A stretch of DNA of 19,032 bases from UBA1738 sp045655325. Its GTDB lineage: Bacteria; Bacillota; Clostridia; UBA1381. The position numbers were made by a program, and so were the translations under genes. The notes beneath the pieces were generated by a model that searched no databases, was not told where the DNA came from, and saw only the letters and a program-made list of their open reading frames with translations. Positions 7,358 through 15,128 of this stretch are shown piece by piece; positions within the stretch are counted from its first letter, which is position 1, and the number at the start of each line of letters is the position of its first letter. The stretch lies in the NCBI GenBank assembly GCA_045655325.1, contig JAZOOY010000014.1:1-19032 (forward strand), written 5' to 3'.

Positions 7358-8230
7358 TTGCCGTTCAATAGCTTTAATTGATTTTGAATATTCTTTCGGC
7401 GACATCCCTGTCACTTGTTTAAATTGTCTTGAAAAATAGTGAACACTTTCATAAGAAAGCATTTCCGCTATTTGTGTTACGTTATAATTTCCCTCTCTTA
7501 TATACATTTTTGCATAGTCAATCTTCATTTTTATAAAATATTTAATTGCTCCACAGCCAAAAGCGTTTTTAAATGTGTTTTCTATCGCAGTACGGCTTGT
7601 ATTTGTATGCATTTCAAGATCTTCTAAGGTAATTCTCTTGGTTATGTTCTCATCAAGATACTCTAGCATAGAATTAAGAAGAGCATTGGAAGTATTTTGA
7701 GCAAGTTTCGTTTCAACGCCTCGCATATCGTTTCTTATTATAGAAATCAGAAATTCTGCAAGGTATAAACGTATAAGTTGTTCACACCCAAAAGGATGAT
7801 CTTCATTTTTATTGAATTTTTGTATGTAAGGGTCTGCCAGTTGATCTCCAAACAGCTTTTTTCCTTCTTCGATTATTTTTGAGAACAGTTCCTTTTGCTT
7901 ATTACCCGCTACGGTTTTAAGGTCTTCAAAATATGACATACATTTTGAGTTTGTGATAAAGGAAATTATGGCAACATTGGCTAAATTCTCACCGTCAGCA
8001 CATTGACTGTGCCATTCATTTGGCTTATGAAAGAAAATGTCGCCACTTTTTAGAACTATTTCTTCATCCCCAACTTTTTCGATAACTTGTCCCCTATCTA
8101 CGTAAACAACTTCCCAAAAGTTATGACTTTCACCTGGGAATTTGTAGTTTTTTGTGTACTCAAAATAATGTACAGTAACTATATCTTTAATTTTTATCTC
8201 GTCTTTTAAACCAGCCGGAAAATACTTCAT
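7355..8230 (-). CDS. AraC-family transcriptional regulator
   Basis: A two-domain regulator of 291 residues. An N-terminal cupin-type sensor domain (about 20-100) contains HNFWEVVYVDRGQ and LKSGDIFFHKPNEWHS, and the C-terminal AraC/XylS double helix-turn-helix (about 185-285) contains TSRTAIENTFKNAFG and the signature VTQIAEMLSYESVHYFSRQFKQVTG. I prefer ATG at 8230 (MKYFPAG), which has GAGGTG six bases upstream, over the in-frame GTG at 8239, which overlaps that ribosome binding site. It diverges from nagB, with two repeats in between that look like AraC-type half sites, so nagB and its own gene are likely targets. The effector is not evident; a sugar is likely from the cupin type and neighbour. 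Confidence 0.93.
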   Translation of the reverse strand: MKYFPAGLKDEIKIKDIVTVHYFEYTKNYKFPGESHNFWEVVYVDRGQVIEKVGDEEIVLKSGDIFFHKPNEWHSQCADGENLANVAIISFITNSKCMSYFEDLKTVAGNKQKELFSKIIEEGKKLFGDQLADPYIQKFNKNEDHPFGCEQLIRLYLAEFLISIIRNDMRGVETKLAQNTSNALLNSMLEYLDENITKRITLEDLEMHTNTSRTAIENTFKNAFGCGAIKYFIKMKIDYAKMYIREGNYNVTQIAEMLSYESVHYFSRQFKQVTGMSPKEYSKSIKAIERQ

Positions 8231-8248
8231 ACCATTCACCTCGTACCT

Positions 8249-8277
8249 ATCTTATCATTTTTTACAACCAAAGTCAA
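8249..8277 (-). promoter_or_regulatory. Promoter of the AraC-family gene
   Basis: Minus-strand TTGACT (8277-8272) and TAAGAT (8254-8249) with a 17-bp spacer. Transcription would start near 8242, giving a leader of only about a dozen bases that contains the ribosome binding site. The -35 box lies four bases from the direct-repeat pair, so repeat-bound protein could affect this promoter too. Confidence 0.75.
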
Positions 8278-8280
8278 TAG

Positions 8281-8313
8281 TGCAAATATTTTGTACAATA
8301 ATTCAAATATTTT
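8281..8313 (+). repeat. Direct repeats 21 bp apart, probable AraC-type operator
   Basis: CAAATATTTT occurs at 8283-8292 and again at 8304-8313; with the preceding T the match is 11 of 12. The repeat period is exactly 21 bp, two helical turns, which is the classic spacing of AraC-family half sites bound in direct orientation. The second copy overlaps the expected -35 region of nagB, where class II activators usually sit, and the pair lies beside the araC promoter. The motif is AT-rich, so chance is not excluded. Confidence 0.6.
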
Positions 8314-8328
8314 AGATTTTATTAGATA

Positions 8329-8334
8329 TATAAT
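8329..8334 (+). promoter_or_regulatory. -10 box of nagB promoter, poor -35 (activator-dependent?)
   Basis: A perfect TATAAT lies 35 bases before the nagB start. At 17-bp spacing the -35 position (8306-8311) reads AATATT, which is poor and falls inside the second direct repeat. This is the architecture expected of an activator-dependent promoter. Confidence 0.55.
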
Positions 8335-8368
8335 TAAAGCATAACAAAGATAATTGGGGGTATTTAAC

Positions 8369-9094
8369 ATGAAGATTATTGTATGCGAAAATTATGATGA
8401 AATGTCACTTAAAGGTGCTGAAATCGTTAAAGAACAGGTTAACTCAAAGCCTGATTGCATTTTAGGTTTGGCAACAGGTTCAACTCCGGTTGGTCTTTAC
8501 ACATGCCTTGCTGAAATGAATAAAAAAGGTGATGTAGATTTCTCTAAGGTTACTTCTTTTAACCTTGATGAATACTACCCTATTTCACCTGAAAACGACC
8601 AGAGCTACAGATATTTTATGAATGAGAACCTATTCTCAAAAATAAACATCGATATAGCAAAAACTCACGTACCAAACGGTATGGCAGAAGATCCTGAAAA
8701 GGCTTGCAAGGAATATGATGAAAGTATTTTAGCTGCAGGCGGTATTGACCTTCAGATTCTTGGAATCGGTCAGAACGGCCACATTGCTTTCAATGAGCCA
8801 GCTGATGAGTTATATGAAGGCACTCACTTAACAGGTCTTACAGAAAGCACAATTAAGGCAAATGCCCGTTTCTTTGAAAAGGAAGAAGATGTTCCAACAA
8901 AGGCTGTTACTATGGGTATCGCATCAATTATGCGTGCTAGAAAGATTATCATCTTAGCTAATGGTCCTGCTAAACGTGAAATTGTTGAAAAGCTTATAAA
9001 CGGCGGTATTACAACAAACATCCCTGCAAGTATCTTAAAGGTTCACCCAGATGTAACATTAATTTGTGATCGTGACGCTTGCCCTGAACTATAA
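8369..9094 (+). CDS. nagB: Glucosamine-6-phosphate deaminase
   Basis: A 241-residue enzyme converting glucosamine 6-phosphate to fructose 6-phosphate and ammonia, the step feeding amino sugars into glycolysis. Visible family motifs are LGLATGSTPVGLY (about 32-44, phosphate binding), FNLDEYYP with catalytic D67, and LGIGQNGHIAFNEP with catalytic H138. Length matches the usual 240-265. The start is ATG at 8369 after GGGGGT; an upstream TTG frame extension would swallow that site. No nagA or phosphotransferase gene is adjacent. Divergence from the AraC-family gene and the repeats between them point to regulation by that protein. A strong terminator follows. Confidence 0.96.
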   Translation: MKIIVCENYDEMSLKGAEIVKEQVNSKPDCILGLATGSTPVGLYTCLAEMNKKGDVDFSKVTSFNLDEYYPISPENDQSYRYFMNENLFSKINIDIAKTHVPNGMAEDPEKACKEYDESILAAGGIDLQILGIGQNGHIAFNEPADELYEGTHLTGLTESTIKANARFFEKEEDVPTKAVTMGIASIMRARKIIILANGPAKREIVEKLINGGITTNIPASILKVHPDVTLICDRDACPEL

Positions 9095-9110
9095 TTTATA
9101 CATACAAAAA

Positions 9111-9138
9111 AACCGATACTTTTGTATCGGTTTTTTTT
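9111..9138. terminator. Bidirectional terminator between nagB and tktC
   Basis: ACCGATAC and GTATCGGT form a perfect eight-pair stem with a TTTT loop, followed by T on plus and by a run of A before it (T on minus). It serves nagB and the convergent transketolase operon. Confidence 0.93.
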
Positions 9139-9149
9139 ATTTTATATAA

Positions 9150-10079
9150 TTATTTAAGCTTGATTACTTCTTTTGCTTTTTCACAAATGTTTTCAGCAGT
9201 TAGTCCATACATTTCAAAAAGCTGTGCAGGTTTTCCTGAACGTCCAAAACTATCTGTACCGATAATCTTTACAGGACATGGAGCATTTGCGCTTACAACC
9301 TCACATACAGCACTACCAAGACCACCATAAATAGAATGTTCTTCACAAGTTACGATTGCGCCTGTTTCTTTTGAAGCCTTAATTAGAATTTCTTCGTCGA
9401 TAGGCTTGATTGTGTGGATATTTACAACACGTGCAGAAATTCCTTCTGCCTTTAGCATTTCGCTTGCTTTTAGCGCATATTCAACCATAAGACCTGTTGC
9501 TACGATTGTAACGTCAGTTCCGTCCTTTAGCTGAACACCCTTACCAAGTTCAAACTTGTAATCTTCGCCGTTTACATCTTCAACAGCCAAGCGTCCAAAT
9601 CTCATATAAACAGGGCCTTCGTGATCAATTGCAGCCTTAACTGCAAGATATGCTTCCCTATCATCTGCAGGGTTTATGATAACCATATTAGGAAGTGATC
9701 TCATAAGTGCAATATCTTCAAGACACTGGTGAGATCCGCCGTCTTCACCAACAGAAATACCCGCGTGTGTTGCACCAATTTTTACGTTAAGGTTTGGATA
9801 TGCAATTGAGTTTCTAATCTGCTCAAAAGCTCTTCCTGCTGCGAACATAGCAAATGATGATGCAAAAGCTATTTTACCGCTAGCTGCAAGACCTGCAGCA
9901 ACACACATCATATTTCCCTCAGCAATACCTGCGTTAAAAAATCTTTCTGGATATGCCTTTTTGAACATTTCTGTCTTAGTAGACTTTGAAAGGTCAGCAT
10001 CCATTACAACTACTCTTTCATCAGCACCATAATCAACAAGTGCTGCACCATAAGATTCTCTTGTAGCTCTCTTTGCCAT
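9150..10079 (-). CDS. Transketolase, C-terminal subunit
   Basis: A 309-residue half-transketolase with the pyrimidine-binding domain (FFNAGIAEGNMMCVAAGLAASG, about 46-67, including the glutamate that activates thiamine diphosphate) and the C-terminal transketolase domain (TCEEHSIYGGLGSAVCEV, about 244-261). Together with the product of the upstream gene it makes one active enzyme that moves two-carbon units in the non-oxidative pentose phosphate pathway. Split transketolases are common in Clostridia and archaea. Its ATG overlaps the N-subunit stop by one base (TAATG), with GGAGGCG just upstream inside that gene, so translation is coupled. A synthase of the DXS type is less likely given the neighbour and motifs. 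Confidence 0.94.
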   Translation of the reverse strand: MAKRATRESYGAALVDYGADERVVVMDADLSKSTKTEMFKKAYPERFFNAGIAEGNMMCVAAGLAASGKIAFASSFAMFAAGRAFEQIRNSIAYPNLNVKIGATHAGISVGEDGGSHQCLEDIALMRSLPNMVIINPADDREAYLAVKAAIDHEGPVYMRFGRLAVEDVNGEDYKFELGKGVQLKDGTDVTIVATGLMVEYALKASEMLKAEGISARVVNIHTIKPIDEEILIKASKETGAIVTCEEHSIYGGLGSAVCEVVSANAPCPVKIIGTDSFGRSGKPAQLFEMYGLTAENICEKAKEVIKLK

Positions 10080-10927
10080 TATAAACTCGCCTCCAATTCT
10101 GCAATTTTTGCGTCCAATTCTTTAATTGCCTGATTATACTGCTCTTCGTTTGGCGCATTTCCGTGCCATCCGGCATTGTTTTCCATAAAGGAAACACCCT
10201 TTCCCTTTACAGATTTTAAAATAATTGCAGTTGGCATTCCTTTTGTATTCTTTGCTTTTGTTACTGCATCTTCTAAAGCATCAAAGTCGTGTGCATCGGT
10301 TACAATTACGTTCCAACCAAAGCTTTCGAACTTCTTATCAATTGGATGTGGGTTCATAACATCTGCAATATCACCATCAATCTGAAGATTGTTATTATCA
10401 ATAAAGATTGTTAGATTGTCAAGCTTATAGTGCGGTGCAAACATAGCCTGTTCCCAAACTTGTCCTTCTTCCAGTTCACCGTCACCAAGGATTGCATATA
10501 CTCTGTAATCTTTCTTGTCAATTTTACCAGCAAGAGCCATACCGCCTGCTGCAGATATACCCTGTCCTAAAGAACCTGTTGACATATCAACACCAGGAAC
10601 TTTCTTCATATCAGGGTGACCCTGTAAGTAACTATCAATTTTACGGAAAGTAGCAATATCTTCTTTTGGGAAGAATCCCTTTTCTGCCAAAATTCCGTAA
10701 AGCGCAGGACAAGCATGTCCCTTTGATAGAACAATTCTGTCACGGTCAGGATTTTTTGGATCATTGGCTGATACTTTCATTTCCTCACAATATAAATATG
10801 TTACCAAGTCTGCAATTGAAAGTGATCCACCCGGATGACCTGCAGCAGCATTATAAATACCGGTTAAAGCATTTTTTCTCACTTCGTTTGCAAGTATTGC
10901 AAGTTCGGTTGCTCTTCTTTTCTCCAT
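10079..10927 (-). CDS. Transketolase, N-terminal subunit
   Basis: The 282-residue thiamine-diphosphate-binding half of transketolase. Visible motifs are AAGHPGGSLSIADLVTYLY (about 27-45), DRDRIVLSKGHACPALYG (about 61-78), STGSLGQGISAAGGMA (about 116-131) and the cofactor motif GDGELEEGQVWEQA...DNNNLQIDG (about 148-184). A strong CAGGAGG site precedes the ATG. It begins 21 bases after mrnC on the same strand with no terminator between, so it appears to belong to the cysE-cysS-mrnC transcript. Confidence 0.95.
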   Translation of the reverse strand: MEKRRATELAILANEVRKNALTGIYNAAAGHPGGSLSIADLVTYLYCEEMKVSANDPKNPDRDRIVLSKGHACPALYGILAEKGFFPKEDIATFRKIDSYLQGHPDMKKVPGVDMSTGSLGQGISAAGGMALAGKIDKKDYRVYAILGDGELEEGQVWEQAMFAPHYKLDNLTIFIDNNNLQIDGDIADVMNPHPIDKKFESFGWNVIVTDAHDFDALEDAVTKAKNTKGMPTAIILKSVKGKGVSFMENNAGWHGNAPNEEQYNQAIKELDAKIAELEASL

Positions 10928-10948
10928 TTTCTTCCTCCTGAATTTATG

Positions 10949-11341
10949 TTAATCAATTTTGTTATCAAATGCAATTTCCATTATTTCTAAAAGACGTTCA
11001 TTCTGTCCTGATAGCTCCAAAAATCCTATCAGTGCCTCAAATCCTGTTGCCCTACGATAATCTGTAAGGTCGGCGTTTTTTGGCACTGTGCCGGATTTTG
11101 CATTGCGTCCACGCTTATAGATTGCAAGTTCTTGTTCTGTAAGCATAGGCTCTATCTTTTCCATCGCATCGCTTTGTGCTTTTGCTTTTACATACTTAAC
11201 ATTTTCTTTATGCAGTTTATGTGCCGGCAAATTTGGATTTCCATCAAGAACCTTTTTTCGTGTAAATACTTCATACACCGAATCACCGATATATGCAAGC
11301 ACCAAAGGCGAATAAAGTCCTGCTTTTTCTTTATCTATCAT
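10949..11341 (-). CDS. mrnC: Mini-ribonuclease III
   Basis: A 130-residue protein consisting of an RNase III catalytic domain without a double-stranded-RNA-binding domain, as in Bacillus MrnC, which matures the ends of 23S rRNA. The LAYIGDSVYEVFTR motif carries the catalytic Asp (D20), and GTVPKNADLTDYRRATGFEALIGFLEL completes the domain. I choose ATG at 11341, which overlaps the cysS stop as ATGA; the GTG five codons upstream has no better ribosome binding site. There is little ribosome binding site of its own, so coupled translation with cysS is likely. The cysS-mrnC order is conserved in Firmicutes. Confidence 0.93.
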   Translation of the reverse strand: MIDKEKAGLYSPLVLAYIGDSVYEVFTRKKVLDGNPNLPAHKLHKENVKYVKAKAQSDAMEKIEPMLTEQELAIYKRGRNAKSGTVPKNADLTDYRRATGFEALIGFLELSGQNERLLEIMEIAFDNKID

Positions 11342-12744
11342 TCTACGTATGACCACTGTACACCAGTTGGTGTATCCTTTAAAACAATATTTCTAGCCTT
11401 AAGTTCATCACGGATTCGGTCAGCTTCTGCCCAATCCTTGTTCTTTCTAGCTTCATTTCTCTTTTCGATTAAAGCTTCGATTTCAGCGTCACCTTGCGCT
11501 TCTTCTTTTTCTTCAAAAAGACCTAAAACATCACCAATTTCGTGGATTGCAGCAAGTACCTTTTCAAGTACATCCTTTGCATTGTCGCCATCCTTTGAAA
11601 CTGACTTGTTTGCGCTTGAAACAATATCAAATATTGCAGAAAGAGCATCTGCGGTATTTAAGTCATCATCCATAGAGTCGCAAAAGCGTTTCTTTGCTTT
11701 TGCAAGAGCTTCCAAAAGTTCTTTTTCTTCTGAATTTGCATCTCTTTCAACTGCTGTTTTAAGCAGGAATTTGATGTTTTCGATACATGTGTAAACTCTT
11801 TCCATTGCAGACTGTGCCTGTTGCATAAGTTCATCACTGAAGTTAACAGGGCTTCTGTAGTGAGCAGATAACATAAAGAATCTCACAACTTCCGGCTTAT
11901 ACTTTTCTGTAATATCACGGATTGTAAAGAAATTACCAAGAGATTTACTCATCTTCTGGTTATTGATATTGATATATCCGTTATGCATCCAATAGTTTGC
12001 AAAATCGCATCCGTTTGCACATTCAGACTGTGCCACTTCGTTTTCGTGGTGTGGGAATATTAAGTCCTTACCACCTGAGTGAATATCAATGCTTGCGCCA
12101 AGGAACTTATTAACCATTGCAGAACATTCAATGTGCCAACCCGGTCTGCCAAGGCCCCAAGGGCTTTCCCAAGCAGGTTCGCCAGGCTTTTGTGCTTTCC
12201 AAAGTGCAAAATCCATTGGATCTTCTTTCTCATCTGCTATATCAATTCTTGCTCCAGCCTCAAGCTCTTCTAGTGGCTGATGTGATAGCTTTCCATATCC
12301 ATCAAACTTTTTGGTTCTGAAATATACATTACCGTTTACGCTATATGCATATCCCTTTTCTTCAAGAGTTTTAACCACTTCGATGATTGCATCAATGTTC
12401 TCTGTAGCCTTTGGGTGAATTGTTGCTTTTCTGATTCCCAAAGCTTCAGCATCTTTAAAGTACTCAGCAATAAATCTTTCGCCAAGTTCTTTAACTGTTA
12501 TTCCCTCTTTATTTGCACGGTTAATCATCTTATCGTCAATATCAGTAAAGTTCTGAACAAAAGTTACTTTATAACCGATATACTCTAAGTATCTTCTCAT
12601 TGTATCAAAAATAATGAATGGACGTGCATTACCGATATGAAAATAGTCATATACAGTTGGTCCACAGGAATACATCTTAACTTCACCCGGTGTAATTGGT
12701 ACAAATTCCTGTTTTTCTCTTGTCATTGTATTATAAATCTTCAT
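11338..12744 (-). CDS. cysS: Cysteinyl-tRNA synthetase
   Basis: A 468-residue class I synthetase charging tRNA-Cys. The zinc ligand and active-site start CGPTVYDYFHIGNAR includes C27 and the HIGH-equivalent HIGN at 36-39. GWHIECSAM and FPHHENE supply further zinc ligands, and QKMSKSLGNF is the KMSKS loop. The anticodon-binding region follows (LNTADALSAIFDIV). The start is ATG at 12744 (MKIYNTMT), with GAAGGAA upstream inside the end of cysE. The longer frame with 17 extra residues is rejected, since this start gives the usual family length. The start overlaps cysE by 14 bases. Confidence 0.97.
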   Translation of the reverse strand: MKIYNTMTREKQEFVPITPGEVKMYSCGPTVYDYFHIGNARPFIIFDTMRRYLEYIGYKVTFVQNFTDIDDKMINRANKEGITVKELGERFIAEYFKDAEALGIRKATIHPKATENIDAIIEVVKTLEEKGYAYSVNGNVYFRTKKFDGYGKLSHQPLEELEAGARIDIADEKEDPMDFALWKAQKPGEPAWESPWGLGRPGWHIECSAMVNKFLGASIDIHSGGKDLIFPHHENEVAQSECANGCDFANYWMHNGYININNQKMSKSLGNFFTIRDITEKYKPEVVRFFMLSAHYRSPVNFSDELMQQAQSAMERVYTCIENIKFLLKTAVERDANSEEKELLEALAKAKKRFCDSMDDDLNTADALSAIFDIVSSANKSVSKDGDNAKDVLEKVLAAIHEIGDVLGLFEEKEEAQGDAEIEALIEKRNEARKNKDWAEADRIRDELKARNIVLKDTPTGVQWSYVE

Positions 12745-13402
12745 TTTTGTTTCCTTCCGCATTCTTTTTTTCGAGTTCAGATATTTTTTTCTCAAGCGCA
12801 GCTAGGTGCACAGAAAGAGTACACATCTGCGATGAAACCGGATCCGGAATTGTAACCTGGTCAAGGTCAGCTCCGATACGAACACCTTCACGTTTAACAA
12901 CTCTTGCTGGAACGCCTACACAAGTGGAGTTAGGAGGAACTTCTGATAGAACTACAGCTCCTGCTGCAATCTTTGAGTTATCCCCAACAGTGAAAGGCCC
13001 TAAAACCTTTGCACCACTTCCTACCATTACGTTGTTTCCAAGAGTAGGATGTCGTTTTCCTTTCTCTTTTCCTGTACCGCCCAGGGTTACGCCCTGATAA
13101 ATTGTACAATCATCACCAATAACGGTGGTTTCACCAATAATAACACCCATTCCGTGGTCAATGAAAAGACCTTTTCCGATTGTTGCGCCTGGGTGAATTT
13201 CAATTCCTGTCCAGAATCTCACACTTTGTGAAATCCATCGTGCCAGAAACTTCATATTTTTTTTATAGAAAAAATGAGCAAGCCTGTGCCACATTACCGC
13301 CTGAATCCCCGGGTAAAGAAAGAAGACTTCCGCTCCGCTTCGTGCTGCAGGGTCACGCTCAAGCACAGCCTTTACATCATAAGAAATATTCTTAAAGAGC
13401 AT
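12731..13402 (-). CDS. cysE: Serine O-acetyltransferase
   Basis: A 223-residue enzyme that makes O-acetylserine from serine and acetyl-CoA, the first step of cysteine synthesis. The N-terminal helical part (DPAARSGAEVFFLYPGIQAVMWHRLAHFFY) leads into a left-handed beta-helix of hexapeptide repeats (GIEIHPGATIGKGLFIDHG through PNSTCVGVPARVV). The catalytic segment FIDHGMGVIIGET and the acetyl-CoA loop GGTGKEKGKRHPT are intact. A short charged, coiled-coil-like tail (about 196-223) follows. It is first in the operon, 32 bases from its -10 box, and no T-box or other riboswitch fits in its short leader. Confidence 0.96.
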   Translation of the reverse strand: MLFKNISYDVKAVLERDPAARSGAEVFFLYPGIQAVMWHRLAHFFYKKNMKFLARWISQSVRFWTGIEIHPGATIGKGLFIDHGMGVIIGETTVIGDDCTIYQGVTLGGTGKEKGKRHPTLGNNVMVGSGAKVLGPFTVGDNSKIAAGAVVLSEVPPNSTCVGVPARVVKREGVRIGADLDQVTIPDPVSSQMCTLSVHLAALEKKISELEKKNAEGNKNEDL

Positions 13403-13433
13403 ACTACACCACCCTATATAATCATATAAGGAT

Positions 13434-13462
13434 ATTATACTATAAATGATTGAAAATTACAA
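13434..13462 (-). promoter_or_regulatory. Promoter of the cysE-cysS-mrnC-tkt operon
   Basis: Minus-strand TTGTAA (13462-13457) and TATAAT (13439-13434) with a 17-bp spacer. The leader to the cysE ATG is about 25 bases and carries an AGGGTGG-like ribosome binding site. No other promoter or terminator is evident down to the end of tktC at 9150. Confidence 0.8.
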
Positions 13463-13485
13463 GAGATTTCTTGCATTTATTGCAT

Positions 13486-13516
13486 AAAAAAGAAGTATGG
13501 AATTTATCCATACTTC
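13486..13516 (-). terminator. Terminator of the SPOCS-LysM gene
   Basis: GAAGTATGGA and TCCATACTTC form a perfect ten-pair stem with a five-base loop. On the minus strand a run of T follows (A at 13486-13491). It separates the SPOCS-LysM gene from the cysE promoter. Confidence 0.9.
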
Positions 13517-13534
13517 ATAATATCTATTTTCTTT

Positions 13535-15064
13535 TTATTTTGATATCGGAATAACAATTTTCTGGCCAATTTTCAGTTCTTCTCCATCGTTTAATTGGTT
13601 GCATTCGCAGATATCTTTACATCTTACGTGATAGTTTTTGCCAATATTCCAAAGCGTATCGTTTTCTTTTACGAAATATATCACCATTGCCCTGTCTTTC
13701 GCTTCAATTTCTCTTGCCATAATGTCACTTATTACTTTAACCTGGCACTTTTTAATAACCTTTCCCTTTATGGCAATACCGCATCTTAATTCGACACTGC
13801 TTGCAGAATTGATTGTACAACTGATATGCTCGCATTCAATGTTTAACAATACATCTGTTTCTCTTGTTGCTTCAGGACATTCTATAATATAACTGAATGG
13901 AACTTCCTCGCCAATTCCTGCAAGCGGACATCTTTCATCTTCGGAAATATACAAAACATATACAGTGATTCTGCCTGATACTGCGATTTTTCCGTTCTGT
14001 ACATCAGTCGAAGTAATATAAGGTTTTGCAACAGATGTATATATCTTTGAAATATCGGGATTATTCTCGCTTTTTTCAATGATATGCTTTTCAATAGCTG
14101 AAAACATAGGCTTTTTTGCTACTTCTTCGCATAGGATTTCATTATATTCAAAATCACAATCGCTATCTGTAAAATAGCAGTCTTTTATATATTCAGTATA
14201 AGCACATTTTTCCCTTCGGATATTAGCCTGCACTCTTATGCAAACAGAAACACTTTTTCCATTATCGTTTATGCTATCAACAAGTCTTAGTTCGGTATCC
14301 AGAATTTCGTATGTAACATCGCATTCACAATCTTCTTCGATGCCTTCATAGTCAACAACTTCTGTAAACGGAATTTCAAAATCAAAATGTTCATAGCAAC
14401 AACGTTCTGTAACGTATAACAAAGATGTGCATACTTTTCCTTTCAGAATAACTTTTCCTGTTATTGAACGATAATCTTTTTCAAAAATCATGATATTACT
14501 CTTTAGAATTTCTGTAGCATCAGTGCACGGTAAATCTACCGTTTCATCAATTTTGAAAGTAATTTCCTTGTTTTCGCAAGACTCTTTAATGCAAATATTG
14601 TCTGTCTTGATTTCGCAAGGGTCTTCTATTCCGCAGACAAATGACATTCTTTCTGCTGTGTTCACAGCTACATTGATTATAATTTGCGATTCAATGCCAA
14701 TTTTTCTTGAATTAATCAGTTTATAACCAACCTTGCTTGTATCACAAAAGGCTACAACTTCCATTCCCTGTTCAAATTCCGCACGCTTTACGGTTTCACA
14801 GAACTCAAAGCATCCCTTTATACACTGAACGCGCTCTCCTTCTGTTTCAGGTACATAAAGAACGTTTACGCATACCTGTCCTTTTAGTATTAGTTTTCCT
14901 TTATCAATGGTTTTTTCGGTTAAAAACGTTTCCGCATCAACTTGCAATACCTTTAATATATCGGGTTTTACATCAGGGACAATAATACTTCCTTCTGCAC
15001 CGCTCTTTATTTCCCCTTCAAAGACAGCTTTTCCAACATTTATCTCCTGCTTTTTTATTTGCAT
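13535..15064 (-). CDS. SPOCS (DUF3794) / LysM domain protein, probable spore envelope protein
   Basis: A 509-residue protein without a signal peptide. Three SPOCS-type (DUF3794) beta-rich units are recognisable: about 25-110 (VPDVKPDILKVLQVDA, GQVCVNVLYVPE), about 170-270 (TGKVILKGKVCTSLLYVTE) and about 345-430 (NGKIAVSGRITVYVLYISE). A C-terminal LysM domain at about 460-507 (VKENDTLWNIGKNYHV, IGQKIVIP) should bind peptidoglycan-like glycan. The family is known from spore coat and cortex-associated proteins of Clostridia, so expression in the mother cell during sporulation is likely. It has 29 cysteines, unusually many, consistent with a cross-linked coat. The ATG follows TAGGAGG, and that site directly abuts the T-run of the upstream terminator. 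I see no clear promoter of its own. Confidence 0.9.
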   Translation of the reverse strand: MQIKKQEINVGKAVFEGEIKSGAEGSIIVPDVKPDILKVLQVDAETFLTEKTIDKGKLILKGQVCVNVLYVPETEGERVQCIKGCFEFCETVKRAEFEQGMEVVAFCDTSKVGYKLINSRKIGIESQIIINVAVNTAERMSFVCGIEDPCEIKTDNICIKESCENKEITFKIDETVDLPCTDATEILKSNIMIFEKDYRSITGKVILKGKVCTSLLYVTERCCYEHFDFEIPFTEVVDYEGIEEDCECDVTYEILDTELRLVDSINDNGKSVSVCIRVQANIRREKCAYTEYIKDCYFTDSDCDFEYNEILCEEVAKKPMFSAIEKHIIEKSENNPDISKIYTSVAKPYITSTDVQNGKIAVSGRITVYVLYISEDERCPLAGIGEEVPFSYIIECPEATRETDVLLNIECEHISCTINSASSVELRCGIAIKGKVIKKCQVKVISDIMAREIEAKDRAMVIYFVKENDTLWNIGKNYHVRCKDICECNQLNDGEELKIGQKIVIPISK

Positions 15065-15078
15065 ATTATATTCCTCCT

Positions 15079-15112
15079 AAAAAAATAATCCCATAGTAGA
15101 TACTATGAGATT
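15079..15112 (-). terminator. Terminator after rhaB
   Basis: AATCTCATAGTA and TACTATGGGATT (minus strand) form a long stem with one G-T pair, followed by A and seven T ending at 15079. The ribosome binding site of the next gene starts within two bases of the T-run. Confidence 0.85.
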
Positions 15113-15128
15113 ATCTTTTTATATATGC

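Noticed and set aside
8231..8239. GTG start for the AraC-family gene
   Set aside because: The GTG overlaps the GAGGTG ribosome binding site that serves the ATG at 8230 at good spacing.
11132..11794. Long open frame on plus, antisense to mrnC and cysS (220 codons)
   Set aside because: It is Phe/Ser-rich low-complexity translation typical of the reverse of a conserved gene, has no ribosome binding site, and covers well-supported cysS and mrnC.
12696..13097. Open frame of 133 codons on plus, antisense to cysE
   Set aside because: No ribosome binding site or domain; the minus-strand cysE hexapeptide repeats fully explain the region.
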